A stretch of DNA of 64,000 nt from Nibrella viscosa (GTDB lineage Bacteria; Bacteroidota; Bacteroidia; Cytophagales; Spirosomataceae), in assembly GCF_039541875.1 (NCBI RefSeq), contig NZ_BAABHB010000004.1, positions 124,001 to 188,000 on the forward strand, in the 5' to 3' direction. The position numbers and the translations under genes were made by a program. This document shows positions 52,528 to 61,301 of this stretch, one piece after another. The notes beneath the pieces are model-generated. The model did no database searches, was not told where the DNA came from, and was given only the letters and a program-made list of their open reading frames with translations. Numbering within the stretch: position 1 is the first letter of the stretch; every line of letters starts with the position of its first letter.

Positions 52528-53985
52528 ATGAAAAAAGTATCCCTTCTGGTAAAGGCATTGGGATTGGGTACTCTGATTTCGGCAGGGGCGTATGCACAAT
52601 ATAACCCGAAAGCATCTTACGAAGGTCCGACAAAAATGAACACCTGGTCGCTGTCCATCCACGGTGGGCCGACGCAGTTCTACGGCGACCTGAGAGAATA
52701 TGATTACTATCCGGTAGGCTTGAATAATTTCGACAGCGCCAGCGAACGGGGCAGCTATTTCATCGGCCTGGCCCTGGGCAAGCAGTTGTCGCACCTCTTT
52801 GGCCTGCAACTGGGCGGAAGCTACGGTACGCTGCGCGGCATGAAACGCCGTCAGTACTTCTCGTATTTCCGGGGCGAATATATTCAGGCCGACCTCACCG
52901 GTAGCGTGAACCTGAAAAGCCTGCTCTTTGGGGTCAACAAAATGAAACACTGGAAAATCGATGCCTATACCGGCGTAGGCCTGCTGACGTTTAAGTCGAC
53001 GGCGTACGAACTGGGTACCGGCCGCGTCCGGCGCTATACCGGAAATCCCGGCGACGGCGTGGTGCGGGATGCCTCATACCGCAATACGCTATCGATTCCT
53101 ATCGGCCTGGGGATTCACTACGAACTGAGCCCCCGCTTCGACCTGGGGCTGGATGTCCGCTACAACAAAACCGGATCCGAGCAACTGGATGCCACCATCG
53201 GCGGCAATTCGTCCAGCGTATTCGATGCATCGGGTTCCCGCGGTAGCCTGACCGCCACCGAGATCAAGCGGGGTAACTCTAACCTCGATGGATACGGCTA
53301 TGTAGCTGCGATGCTGACGTATAAGCTGGGAAAACGGGCCATCCGGGTGCAGAAGGTCAACGGCAAGTACGAATATGATACCACACTGGGTACCTACCAC
53401 CTGCGCTGGACCGATCCGAAATCACTCATCAAGCCGCCGGTTATCCTGACGCTGGAACAGATCGATTCGGTTGCGAAAGCCAACCGGCCTAAAGATATTG
53501 ACCCGCGCCTGCTGACCGACTCCGATAACGATGGCGTGTCTGACTACTTCGACCGGCAGCCCAATACCCCTGCCGGAAGCATCGTGTCTGGTTCCGGTGA
53601 AGCCATCGACTTCGACAAGTACGTAAGTGCCGCGCTGCCGGGTGTAGCCTGCGCGGAAATCTTTACCAACGTGCAGTTCGATACCGACAAGAATATTATC
53701 AAGCCGGAGTTCTACGACATGCTGAACAAGGTAGTTGAGCTGATGAACAAGACCCAGTGCCGCCTGCAACTGGCCGGTCATGCCGACCGCCGGGCGTCTG
53801 ACCGCTACAACATCGCATTGTCGCGTCGCCGGGTCGAAGCCGTACGGCAGTACCTGATTCGCGCCGGTCTGAACGATCCCAGCCGCATCGTGGTCGACTA
53901 CTTCGGCTCCTTCAAACCCATCGGCGACACCAGCCGTCCGGGTCTGACCAAAAACCGACGCGTTGAATTAAGGCTGGTGCCGTAA
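52528..53985 (+). CDS. OmpA-family protein with N-terminal outer-membrane barrel
   Basis: 485 residues from the ATG at 52528, giving a signal peptide ending SAGAYAQ. Residues 25-275 form an outer-membrane barrel-like domain (WSLSIHGGPTQFYGDL, TGVGLLTFKSTAYEL, IPIGLGIHYELS, EQLDATIGGN). A TSP3-like calcium segment follows (DSDNDGVSDYFDRQ), then the OmpA peptidoglycan-binding domain (IFTNVQFDTDKNIIKPEFYDML, AGHADRRASDRYNIALSRRRVEAV, ending NRRVELRLV). It links the outer membrane to the cell wall. The barrel region resembles the convergent next gene, and a perfect terminator separates them. Confidence 0.94.
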   Translation: MKKVSLLVKALGLGTLISAGAYAQYNPKASYEGPTKMNTWSLSIHGGPTQFYGDLREYDYYPVGLNNFDSASERGSYFIGLALGKQLSHLFGLQLGGSYGTLRGMKRRQYFSYFRGEYIQADLTGSVNLKSLLFGVNKMKHWKIDAYTGVGLLTFKSTAYELGTGRVRRYTGNPGDGVVRDASYRNTLSIPIGLGIHYELSPRFDLGLDVRYNKTGSEQLDATIGGNSSSVFDASGSRGSLTATEIKRGNSNLDGYGYVAAMLTYKLGKRAIRVQKVNGKYEYDTTLGTYHLRWTDPKSLIKPPVILTLEQIDSVAKANRPKDIDPRLLTDSDNDGVSDYFDRQPNTPAGSIVSGSGEAIDFDKYVSAALPGVACAEIFTNVQFDTDKNIIKPEFYDMLNKVVELMNKTQCRLQLAGHADRRASDRYNIALSRRRVEAVRQYLIRAGLNDPSRIVVDYFGSFKPIGDTSRPGLTKNRRVELRLVP

Positions 53986-54006
53986 CCAGGCAACTGTCAA
54001 TCAACG

Positions 54007-54035
54007 AAGCCCCGCAGTACTGCGGGGCTTTTTTT
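54007..54035. terminator. Terminator after the OmpA gene
   Basis: AAGCCCCGCA/TGCGGGGCTT is a perfect palindrome followed by a run of T on the plus strand, 22 bases past the stop. It could also act on the minus strand. Confidence 0.92.
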
Positions 54036-54116
54036 GCAGGTGAGTTTTCTGTAAACCGTCGTCAATTAAAAAAGCCTCACATCGCTGCAAGGCTTTTCAG
54101 GATCGGGAGAGCAGAC

Positions 54117-54890
54117 TTAGCGGAAGAAATAGGTCAGACCGGCCGAAATCAGCACCCACTTATCATTGGTATTGGTTTCGTACTTATTCTTATAAATATC
54201 TCCGCCCACATTGTTAATCCGAACACTATTATCTCCATCCACGGTAGCATCCAGCTTATCGGTACGCACCAGGTTCAGGCGAACCCCTCCATACACACTC
54301 ACCTGTTCGCTAACGGCTTTGCTGAACGATAAGCCGAGAGGAATAACCAGCTCACGGGTGTACCGAATGCCTGGCGGGCTTTTAATTTTATATCCATCCG
54401 GTGAGTGATGACTGGTCTCGTCGCTGGTAAACCGTTGAAGATTGCCGGTTACCAGGTCGTAGGCTTTCGTATGAAAAAAGATGAGGCCGGCCCCGGTGGT
54501 AAAGTCAAGCACGGAGTGAGTACCTTCTATCTTGAAAACCCGTAGGAGATCAACAGAGCCCCCCAGCGCCAGTTGAGCAAACTGGCATTTCGCTTTCGAA
54601 ATATAAAAGGTACTTTCCTGCGCCTGCATAAAGCCCTTGTCAAAAATCATGACACCGGCAATAGCCCTGGTGATAGGCACTTTTATGTCCATCCCGTAAC
54701 TCCAGTCGCGGGCCTGTTCGTTCAGATCGCCAAACATAACGGTGGCACCTCCCCGGAGGGTAACACTGGCCGGCGGATCTTCTTCTTTTTTCTTGGTCTG
54801 ATAGGATTGGGGCTTTCGCTGAGCAAAGCAGTCGGTCCAGAGACCGAACAGGGTAGTACTCATGAAGAGCAACAGGTATAGTTTTTTCAT
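54117..54890 (-). CDS. Outer-membrane beta-barrel protein, paralogue of the OmpA barrel
   Basis: 257 residues from the ATG at 54890, with a signal peptide ending WTDCFAQ. The body follows the same order as the barrel of the neighbouring OmpA gene: RGGATVMFGDLNEQ, TTGAGLIFFHTKAYDLVTGNLQRFT, VIPLGLSFSKAV, LNLVRTDKLDATVDGDN and a final strand VLISAGLTYFFR. The TSP3 and OmpA domains are absent. It probably makes a monomeric barrel in the outer membrane; the role is unknown. It is convergent with its paralogue and lies at the edge of the composition change. Confidence 0.8.
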   Translation of the reverse strand: MKKLYLLLFMSTTLFGLWTDCFAQRKPQSYQTKKKEEDPPASVTLRGGATVMFGDLNEQARDWSYGMDIKVPITRAIAGVMIFDKGFMQAQESTFYISKAKCQFAQLALGGSVDLLRVFKIEGTHSVLDFTTGAGLIFFHTKAYDLVTGNLQRFTSDETSHHSPDGYKIKSPPGIRYTRELVIPLGLSFSKAVSEQVSVYGGVRLNLVRTDKLDATVDGDNSVRINNVGGDIYKNKYETNTNDKWVLISAGLTYFFR

Positions 54891-55079
54891 AAACGCAGCG
54901 CTTTCAGGTGACAAGTGATACGACGAAAGTAAAGAATATTTCCTTACATACACGTTACCGTCATATAACTTTAATCGTATATCAAATTGGTAGAGTAGTG
55001 GTTGTACTTTAACTTCTAATTACTAGCTTTGTAGACTGCTATATCTGGCAGACAGTCTGTAACTTGCCTATTTACCATT

Positions 55080-55484
55080 GTGAACACTTCTACTGACAAA
55101 AATCGACCTAGTACAGTCAGGTATATTTATGTAGGTCCGCCGTTGACACTGAAGTTTGGCGGTACATACCCGACTATTAGTTTTGGTAACCAGACAAATG
55201 AGAGTAAGGCTGTAACCAACTGTGCCGCATTCAATCAAAAAGTAACCAAGACTGCCAAACCCACCCAGAATGATAAGTGTATTGCCAATTTTTCGTTTGG
55301 CAACGAATCTATCTTGAAATTGGATTCTCTAAAATGGGTAATGGTAACATGAGATTGCAGAAAGCCGCCGGTAGCCAGTTTTATTCACTGGGCCCTGAAG
55401 TTATCATAAGGTAATTCTACCGGAACGGCAGGTGAAAAGCCATATGACAATGAACGTGGCTATGTCCTAGTTAAGAAAATCTAG
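55080..55484 (+). pseudogene. Possible degraded gene with frame shifts
   Basis: A 90-codon frame from GTG 55080 to 55352 (FGNQTNESKAVTNCAAFNQ, LKLDSLKWVMVT) is continued, in other frames, by QKAAGSQFYSLGPEVI and NSTGTAGEKPYDNERGYVL, ending at a TAG near 55484. Read together these look like a worn extracellular beta protein, but I cannot name the family and the pieces may be chance. Confidence 0.25.
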
Positions 55485-55583
55485 CCTCAAGACATCCATA
55501 AACAAGGCAGCAACGTACTAATACTAGGTATTAAAGATAACACAAGAGCGATCAAAACTTCAAAATGGCAAATCTATAAAGGA

Positions 55584-55718
55584 CTAACAAGCTTTTGCAT
55601 CAACACCGAGATCAATGGTGCCTAAGTGTGACCAGTTAATACCCTGCTTCGCCAGGAATCGGAGCAACTGCTTATAGTGATTTGTACTAGCAGTGGCAAA
55701 TAGGATTTTATTAATCAA
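55584..55718 (-). pseudogene. Short coding-like fragment, possibly of a transposase
   Basis: A 44-codon minus-strand frame reads LINKILFATASTNHYKQLL then RFLAKQGINWSHLGTIDLGV and stops. The HYKQLLRFLA part recalls the N-terminal region of IS4-type transposases (HYKRLQRFF-like), from memory only. No catalytic part, inverted repeats or target duplication are seen. Confidence 0.2.
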
Positions 55719-55820
55719 CGATTTTCGATTTTAATGAAATTAAACAAAATGTCTCAACAATTAAATCTGTACCGGATAGTCTATACCACCTTATGTATTT
55801 AGGCAAATAGAGCTCTCAAC

Positions 55821-56627
55821 ATGACGCAATCGATAAACCAGCAAATGTATATTTTAATGATGCTTGTGTTTTTTTCTGTTAATCACAGTGAGGCACAGAA
55901 GCAACATAAAGCAAGGAAGAGAGATCCAATTACTTATTTTCAGACATTAAATCAATTGGATACTACACAAACAGAAGTAGTGAAGGCTTCACCATTTCAA
56001 CTTCTACCTGGAACAGAAGTGGGGATTGTAGTATCAAGTATGAACAATGAAGCCGATGTTGTCTTCAATCCATTTTTGACGACTGGCAAAAGCGGTAATT
56101 CTGAACTTAAGGAAATAACGGGTTACCAGCTTGACGAGGAAGGAAACATTGAATTCCCTCTAATTGGTAAAGTAAACTTCCTTAACCTCACTACAAGGCA
56201 AGCCGCTGAAGCATTAAAGGAGAAGCTGAAAAAGCACATTAATAACCCGTTTGTAACAGTGCGTGTATTGAATTTTCAAGTTACTGTTTTAGGAGAGGTT
56301 TCTAAACCTGCTGTACTAAGTATTCATAAGGAAAGAATAACGGTGCCTGAGGTAATAAGTATGGCAGGGGATTTAACCATTTATGGAAAAAGAGATAATG
56401 TATTAGTTGTACGCGAAATTAGCGGTAAACGTGAGTTTGGTGTTTTAAATTTAAATGATAGAAGCTTATTTCAATCCCCTTATTATTTTCTAAAACCAAA
56501 TGACATTATTTATGTTGAGCCTCTTAGATCAAAGAAATTATTAGCTGGAAAGCTTTTTCCATGGGTGCCCACTATTTTAAGTGGTATGTCACTTATAACT
56601 TTTTTAGTGGTTAACCTTCTAAGGTGA
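55821..56627 (+). CDS. Wza-like polysaccharide export protein
   Basis: 268 residues. A short N-terminal hydrophobic part (YILMMLVFFSVNHSEAQ) looks like a signal peptide; a second ATG at 55845 is an alternative start. The export domain shows FQLLPGTEVGIVVSSMNNE, EEGNIEFPLIGKVNFLNLTTRQAAEALKEKL and the SLBB-like VRVLNFQVTVLGEVSKPAVL, and a C-terminal helix (ILSGMSLITFLVVNLL) closes it. It forms the outer-membrane channel of polysaccharide export. The C-terminal helix replaces the usual Wza helix. It leads the cluster, 43 bases before the kinase. Confidence 0.92.
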   Translation: MTQSINQQMYILMMLVFFSVNHSEAQKQHKARKRDPITYFQTLNQLDTTQTEVVKASPFQLLPGTEVGIVVSSMNNEADVVFNPFLTTGKSGNSELKEITGYQLDEEGNIEFPLIGKVNFLNLTTRQAAEALKEKLKKHINNPFVTVRVLNFQVTVLGEVSKPAVLSIHKERITVPEVISMAGDLTIYGKRDNVLVVREISGKREFGVLNLNDRSLFQSPYYFLKPNDIIYVEPLRSKKLLAGKLFPWVPTILSGMSLITFLVVNLLR

Positions 56628-56670
56628 ATGACGTATTCATATTTTTAATGAACAACCAGAAAAAATTTAT

Positions 56671-59043
56671 ATGGATACATCACCAGCTCCTAATTTTGGA
56701 AACGAAGCCACAAAGGAGTACTATAAATTTTTATTAACTCGTTATTATAAAAACTGGTACTGGTTTGTTATTTCAGTTGCTTTAGGGCTGACAATATCTT
56801 ATATTTATTTGCAACTTAAAAACCCGATTTATCAAATTCAGGCTAGTGTTTTAGTGAAAGATGATCAAACTACAACTGATAAACAAAATATACTGGAAGA
56901 ACTTAATATGTTTTCGCCAAGAAAGGTAGTCGAAAATGAAATTGAAATTTTTAGATCGAAATCCTTGGCTGGTAAAGTTGTGAGTGACTTAGGATTAGAT
57001 ATTAAATATATTATTAAAGGAAAAGTTCGGGAGCAGGAGGTTTATCGTGATTCACCAATAATTGTCAAGAAGATTAACGGCCCCTATAAAAGCCCTTTTG
57101 AGGTACGAGTTCTGAGCCAGAAGTTTGTCAGTATAGATGATAAGCAATATCCTGTAAGCGAAATTATCGATACTCCTTATGGTCACTTTCAAATAGTAGT
57201 AAAACCAGAAAAACCTATTTATTCTGCTGTTCAGATAAACTTATTATCAACGGAGGATGCAGTTCAATCTTATGCTGGCAGTCTGAAGGTTAGGCAACCT
57301 TTACTTTCTTCTTCCGTCTTAAACTTAATTGTTGAAAGCTCTGTACCCGATAAAGGAGTAGCCTATTTGGACCGGCTTATCTACTTTTATGAGTTGGCTT
57401 CTTTAGAAGATAAAAATAAAGTGGCTGCAAACACATTAAAGTTTATTGACGACCGCCTGAAGATTATTGCCCGTGACTTAACAAGAGTAGAGCAAACAAT
57501 CCAGAACTTCAAGACAGTATCCGGTATCATTGATCTTAGCACTGAGTCGGAATTCTTCTTGACAAAGGCAAAAGAAACAGATACTCAGTTAAACCAGGTG
57601 AATATTCAATTAGGAGCTTTGCGGGAGCTGGAAAAATATGTGCAGAGTAAACAAAGGCAGGGAAGTCTGGTTCCCGCTACTGTTGGTATAGAAGACCCTA
57701 CCATGCTTAATCTTATAAGGCAAGCAAATGAATTAGAGCTTCAAAGAGAAAAGATAAGTAAAACACTGCCCGAAACCAGCACAGCTGTTGAGGTACTGGA
57801 TAACCAGATTCAGGCAACGAAAATAAACATCGCCGATAATATCCAGTCCCTACGCAAGATCTTTAGTAGTACGCAGGAAAAGCTAGTTGCTTCAAATAGA
57901 AAACTTGAGTCAGCTATTCGTTCAGTACCTGCAAAAGAGCGGGCTCTTTTGGATATATCCCGCCAACAAAGCATAAAAGGTAACTTATATACATACTTAC
58001 TTCAAAAAAGGGAAGAAACGGCGCTGTCTTATGCATCTGCTGTTTCAAACCTGAGGGTTATTGACCCGCCTATAGCTGATCTTACGCCCATTAAACCTGT
58101 CAGGCGCACTGCTCAATTGTTTGGATTTTTCATTGGCTTATTATTGCCAACAATAATATTTTGGCTGCTTGATTTCTTTAACAATAAAGTTAGTCGTAAA
58201 AGTCAGATAGAGGAAACAACTCGGATGCCTATAATCGGTGAGGTAATTCAGGCAGTCATAAAATCACCCCTTGAAATTAGTCCTCGTAGCCGCTCTGTAC
58301 TGTCGGAGCAAATTCGAGCGCTAAGAACCAATATTCAATTTTTTAGTACTGAAGAGACCACGTGTCAGACAATATTGGTAACCTCAAGTATTAGTGGCGA
58401 GGGGAAATCATTTATTTCTCTTAATCTGGGAGCTAGTTTGGCAATTACAGATCGACAAGTTGTGTTGTTGGAGCTGGACATGCGTAGACCAAAGCTCCAC
58501 AAATATCTCTCAATAAAAAGCACAAAAGGCTTATCAACATATTTAGTTGGTAACGCTACCCTTGATGAAATTATCAAACCTATAGAAGGGTATCCTAACT
58601 ACTTTTTTATTCCCTGTGGTCCTTTACCCCCTAATCCATCTGAACTATTTGCCAGTGAGCGGATGAAGAAACTTTTGAGTGACTTACAGGAGAGTTTTGA
58701 TTTTATCATTGCCGATACACCCCCTATCGGTTTAGTCAGTGATGCTCAAGTACTTGCCCGTTATGCTACTTTGACTATTTATATAGTAAGACATCTATTT
58801 ACACCTAAAGCCTATTTGAAAAATATATCTTCTTTATATCAGGATAAGCGTTTTATCAACCTGGCATTGCTCATTAATGGAATTGTTGCTAGTAAAGAGT
58901 ACGAATACAATTATGGGTATGGCTCTGAGTATGGTTATGGGTATGCTTATTCCAGCCGAAATGAATACCATGAAGAATCAGAGTTGCCAATTAGAAAGAA
59001 AAAGCCTTGGTTAGTCCGAATAAGAAGCTTTGTTGGATTGTGA
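56671..59043 (+). CDS. Wzc-like polysaccharide co-polymerase and tyrosine autokinase
   Basis: 790 residues. Wzz-like regions flank two helices (about 27-49, WYWFVISVALGLTISYIYL, and 475-500, FGFFIGLLLPTIIFWLLDFF), with coiled coils between. The kinase domain has Walker A SSISGEGKSFISLNLG, A' VVLLELDMRRPKLHKYL and B FDFIIADTPPIGLVSDA. The C-terminal tail about 744-766 holds nine Tyr (YEYNYGYGSEYGYGYAYS), the autophosphorylation cluster. It controls chain length and assembly with the export protein upstream. No matching phosphatase gene is seen in the window. Confidence 0.95.
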   Translation: MDTSPAPNFGNEATKEYYKFLLTRYYKNWYWFVISVALGLTISYIYLQLKNPIYQIQASVLVKDDQTTTDKQNILEELNMFSPRKVVENEIEIFRSKSLAGKVVSDLGLDIKYIIKGKVREQEVYRDSPIIVKKINGPYKSPFEVRVLSQKFVSIDDKQYPVSEIIDTPYGHFQIVVKPEKPIYSAVQINLLSTEDAVQSYAGSLKVRQPLLSSSVLNLIVESSVPDKGVAYLDRLIYFYELASLEDKNKVAANTLKFIDDRLKIIARDLTRVEQTIQNFKTVSGIIDLSTESEFFLTKAKETDTQLNQVNIQLGALRELEKYVQSKQRQGSLVPATVGIEDPTMLNLIRQANELELQREKISKTLPETSTAVEVLDNQIQATKINIADNIQSLRKIFSSTQEKLVASNRKLESAIRSVPAKERALLDISRQQSIKGNLYTYLLQKREETALSYASAVSNLRVIDPPIADLTPIKPVRRTAQLFGFFIGLLLPTIIFWLLDFFNNKVSRKSQIEETTRMPIIGEVIQAVIKSPLEISPRSRSVLSEQIRALRTNIQFFSTEETTCQTILVTSSISGEGKSFISLNLGASLAITDRQVVLLELDMRRPKLHKYLSIKSTKGLSTYLVGNATLDEIIKPIEGYPNYFFIPCGPLPPNPSELFASERMKKLLSDLQESFDFIIADTPPIGLVSDAQVLARYATLTIYIVRHLFTPKAYLKNISSLYQDKRFINLALLINGIVASKEYEYNYGYGSEYGYGYAYSSRNEYHEESELPIRKKKPWLVRIRSFVGL

Positions 59044-59077
59044 CAGAGAATTGTTAAAAACAACTAAACGGAAGAGA

Positions 59078-60265
59078 ATGGAGAAATTGAATATAGTTGT
59101 TTTAAATAGTCATCCAATACAGTACTTTGCTCCACTGTACCGGCAGATGGCTGAAGAAGAGACTATTCAGCTCAAAGTTTATTACTGCTCCAAGCATGGC
59201 TTTAATGGGGAAATCGATCAACAATTCAAAACTGGTATCCAATGGGACATTCCTCTCCTAGATGGGTATGACTACGAATTTCTGCCCAACATGGCTCTTA
59301 AACCTTCAATTTATTCTTTTTGGGGGCTGCTTAATTTCTCTGTTTTACAAAAGTTACGAAAGCTACCTAAAGGAATTGTTCTTGTTCATGGATGGGCTTA
59401 TGCAATTAACTGGCTAACTATTGTGATTGGATGCATACTAGGGCATACAATTTGCTTGCGAGCTGAAAGTCCACTTAATCTGGAAAGAATAAAAAATAGA
59501 GCTTTGTTGTGGATACGTAAGGTGTTGCTTAAACAGTGTTTGTTCCGTTTCGTACACCATTTTTTGTATATAGGTTCTCAGAACAGAGCATTTTATGAGT
59601 GGTATGGAGTGCCGGCTGATAAATTGATTTTTACCCCTTATGCTGTCGATAATCAGCGGTTTCTCAGGCAGTATACCGAGTTAAGTCGCAATACAGTAAT
59701 CTTAAAAGAGCAATTAGGTCTGCCCACTTCTAAACGCATAATCCTGTATTCAGGAAAATATGTTCAGAAGAAACGCCCACTAGATTTACTTAGAGCTTTC
59801 AAAGCTCTTAACCGGTCAGATGTTGCACTGGTCTTAATGGGTGAGGGGGAGCTAAGACCTGTGATGGAGCAGTACATCAGAGTGCATCAACTTACAGATG
59901 TTTTTCTTACTGGCTTTGTTAACCAATCTAAAGTTGCAGAGTATTACGCTGTTGCCGACCTTTATGTTATGTGCTCCGACGAACGTGAGACCTGGGGGCT
60001 TTCAACCAATGAAGCAATGAATTTTGCTTTGCCCTTAGTGCTCTCAAGTCAGGTCGGGTGTGCCGATGATCTGCTTAGTGAAGCTGAAAACGGATTTAGT
60101 TACTCCTGTGGAGATATAGCGGAGCTCACAAATACTTTGCAGCAGTTCCTGTACTTATCAACCGAGAAGATCCGTGAAATGGGTATGTGTTCGCAGTTAA
60201 AGATACAAACTTATAGCTACGAGGTAATTATACAGAAGCTAAAAGAAAAGTTACTTCCATGCTGA
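59078..60265 (+). CDS. GT4 glycosyltransferase
   Basis: 395 residues from the ATG at 59078; sixteen extra upstream codons are open but overlap the kinase stop. GT-B fold: the N-terminal half begins KLNIVVLNSHPIQYFAPLYR, the second half has the nucleotide-binding block RIILYSGKYVQKKRPLDLLRAF, LVLMGEGELRPVMEQYI, then DLYVMCSDERETWGLSTNEAMNFALPLVLS, with the E..E motif. It adds a sugar to the growing repeat unit at the cytoplasmic face. The sugar cannot be told. It is 34 bases from the kinase stop. Confidence 0.9.
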   Translation: MEKLNIVVLNSHPIQYFAPLYRQMAEEETIQLKVYYCSKHGFNGEIDQQFKTGIQWDIPLLDGYDYEFLPNMALKPSIYSFWGLLNFSVLQKLRKLPKGIVLVHGWAYAINWLTIVIGCILGHTICLRAESPLNLERIKNRALLWIRKVLLKQCLFRFVHHFLYIGSQNRAFYEWYGVPADKLIFTPYAVDNQRFLRQYTELSRNTVILKEQLGLPTSKRIILYSGKYVQKKRPLDLLRAFKALNRSDVALVLMGEGELRPVMEQYIRVHQLTDVFLTGFVNQSKVAEYYAVADLYVMCSDERETWGLSTNEAMNFALPLVLSSQVGCADDLLSEAENGFSYSCGDIAELTNTLQQFLYLSTEKIREMGMCSQLKIQTYSYEVIIQKLKEKLLPC

Positions 60266-60266
60266 T

Positions 60267-61301
60267 ATGAAAGTTTACATCATTGGAAATAGCAACGAGT
60301 ATGCTTTAGAGGCCTCATATCGGAGAGCATTTCAGAAGATGGGCTTGGAGGTGATCATTTTTGACCCTGTAGCCAGGGTACGGCCCTACATACCTTATGC
60401 CCGTTTGGGATCACTTTTTCATCGTTTTGTTCCTGTTGATTCCTGGCAGCGGAAAATGAATCGGGAGTTGGCGTTGGATATTAAAGAGAATCATCCTGAC
60501 CTTGTTTTAAGTTTTTGTAATTCGCCAGTATTGTTCAGCACCATAGCGTTTGTACGTTCAATCGTTCCAACCAGATTTTTTCTAGTTTGGCCTGATCCGC
60601 TAACAAATCTTCAAGCCCATGTAAGCGAAGCGGCTTCACTATATGATGGGGTAGCTACTTACTGCCGGGCCTCGGTGCCAATTTTTGAGCAGTTAGGTTT
60701 TCGAAATGTACAATGGATACCTCTGGCCGCCGATGTTGAAATTCATTGTTTTGATGTTGTTCCATCCTCCTTCGCTTATGATCTCACGTTTTTGGGTGCC
60801 TGGCGTCCTGAGCGTGAGCGTACATTAGCCACTATTGCTCAGCACTTTCCAACGCTACGGATTGCGGTTCGGGGAACTGACTGGCAGCGTAACCGGACAA
60901 GTCTCTTACGCGCATATATCCAGCATAAACCGGTGCGGGGACGCGACTATGCAGCCTTTCTGAACAGTAGCCGGATCAATCTAAACGTTATCGATGATAC
61001 CTGTTTTCCGGCTGCAAACATGCGATTTTTTGAAGTACCAATAGCCAGCGGCTTGCAACTTGTCAGTCAATGCCCAGAAATGGAGGATAACTATCAGAAT
61101 AACAAGCATGTATATTATTATAGGGGAACAGACGATTTGTTAGGTAGAATTGAAAGGATAATAACTTCTCAAGCAGATGCGAATGAAATTCGTCGGTTTG
61201 GTTTAGAGCATACTCTAAAGAATCACACCTACAGCCAGCGAGCAGAGCAGTTGATAAGAATGGTGTTGGACGCACCTAAGAAAAGGAGCATACAATGCTA
61301 A
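60267..61301 (+). CDS. Second glycosyltransferase (GT-B, CgeB-like)
   Basis: 344 residues. A short Rossmann-like N-terminus (VYIIGNSNEYALEASYRRAF) is followed by VLSFCNSPVLFSTIAFV and FFLVWPDPLTN. The C-terminal half has LTFLGAWRPERERTLATI, DYAAFLNSSRINLNVIDD and the late Glu-containing VPIASGLQLVSQCPEMEDNY, resembling the glycosyltransferase family of CgeB/DUF3880 types. Exact donor and acceptor are unknown. It begins one base past the previous stop and overlaps the flippase gene by seven bases. Confidence 0.75.
   Translation: MKVYIIGNSNEYALEASYRRAFQKMGLEVIIFDPVARVRPYIPYARLGSLFHRFVPVDSWQRKMNRELALDIKENHPDLVLSFCNSPVLFSTIAFVRSIVPTRFFLVWPDPLTNLQAHVSEAASLYDGVATYCRASVPIFEQLGFRNVQWIPLAADVEIHCFDVVPSSFAYDLTFLGAWRPERERTLATIAQHFPTLRIAVRGTDWQRNRTSLLRAYIQHKPVRGRDYAAFLNSSRINLNVIDDTCFPAANMRFFEVPIASGLQLVSQCPEMEDNYQNNKHVYYYRGTDDLLGRIERIITSQADANEIRRFGLEHTLKNHTYSQRAEQLIRMVLDAPKKRSIQC

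Larger units (their letters stand above)
54891..55820. other. Gene-poor 0.9 kb junction before the polysaccharide cluster
   Basis: No intact gene can be called here; only two short coding-like fragments (listed separately) and AT-rich spacers are seen. Base composition drops through this stretch. The plus-strand cluster begins at its right end, with no clear -33/-7 promoter in the 100 bases before it. Confidence 0.7.
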
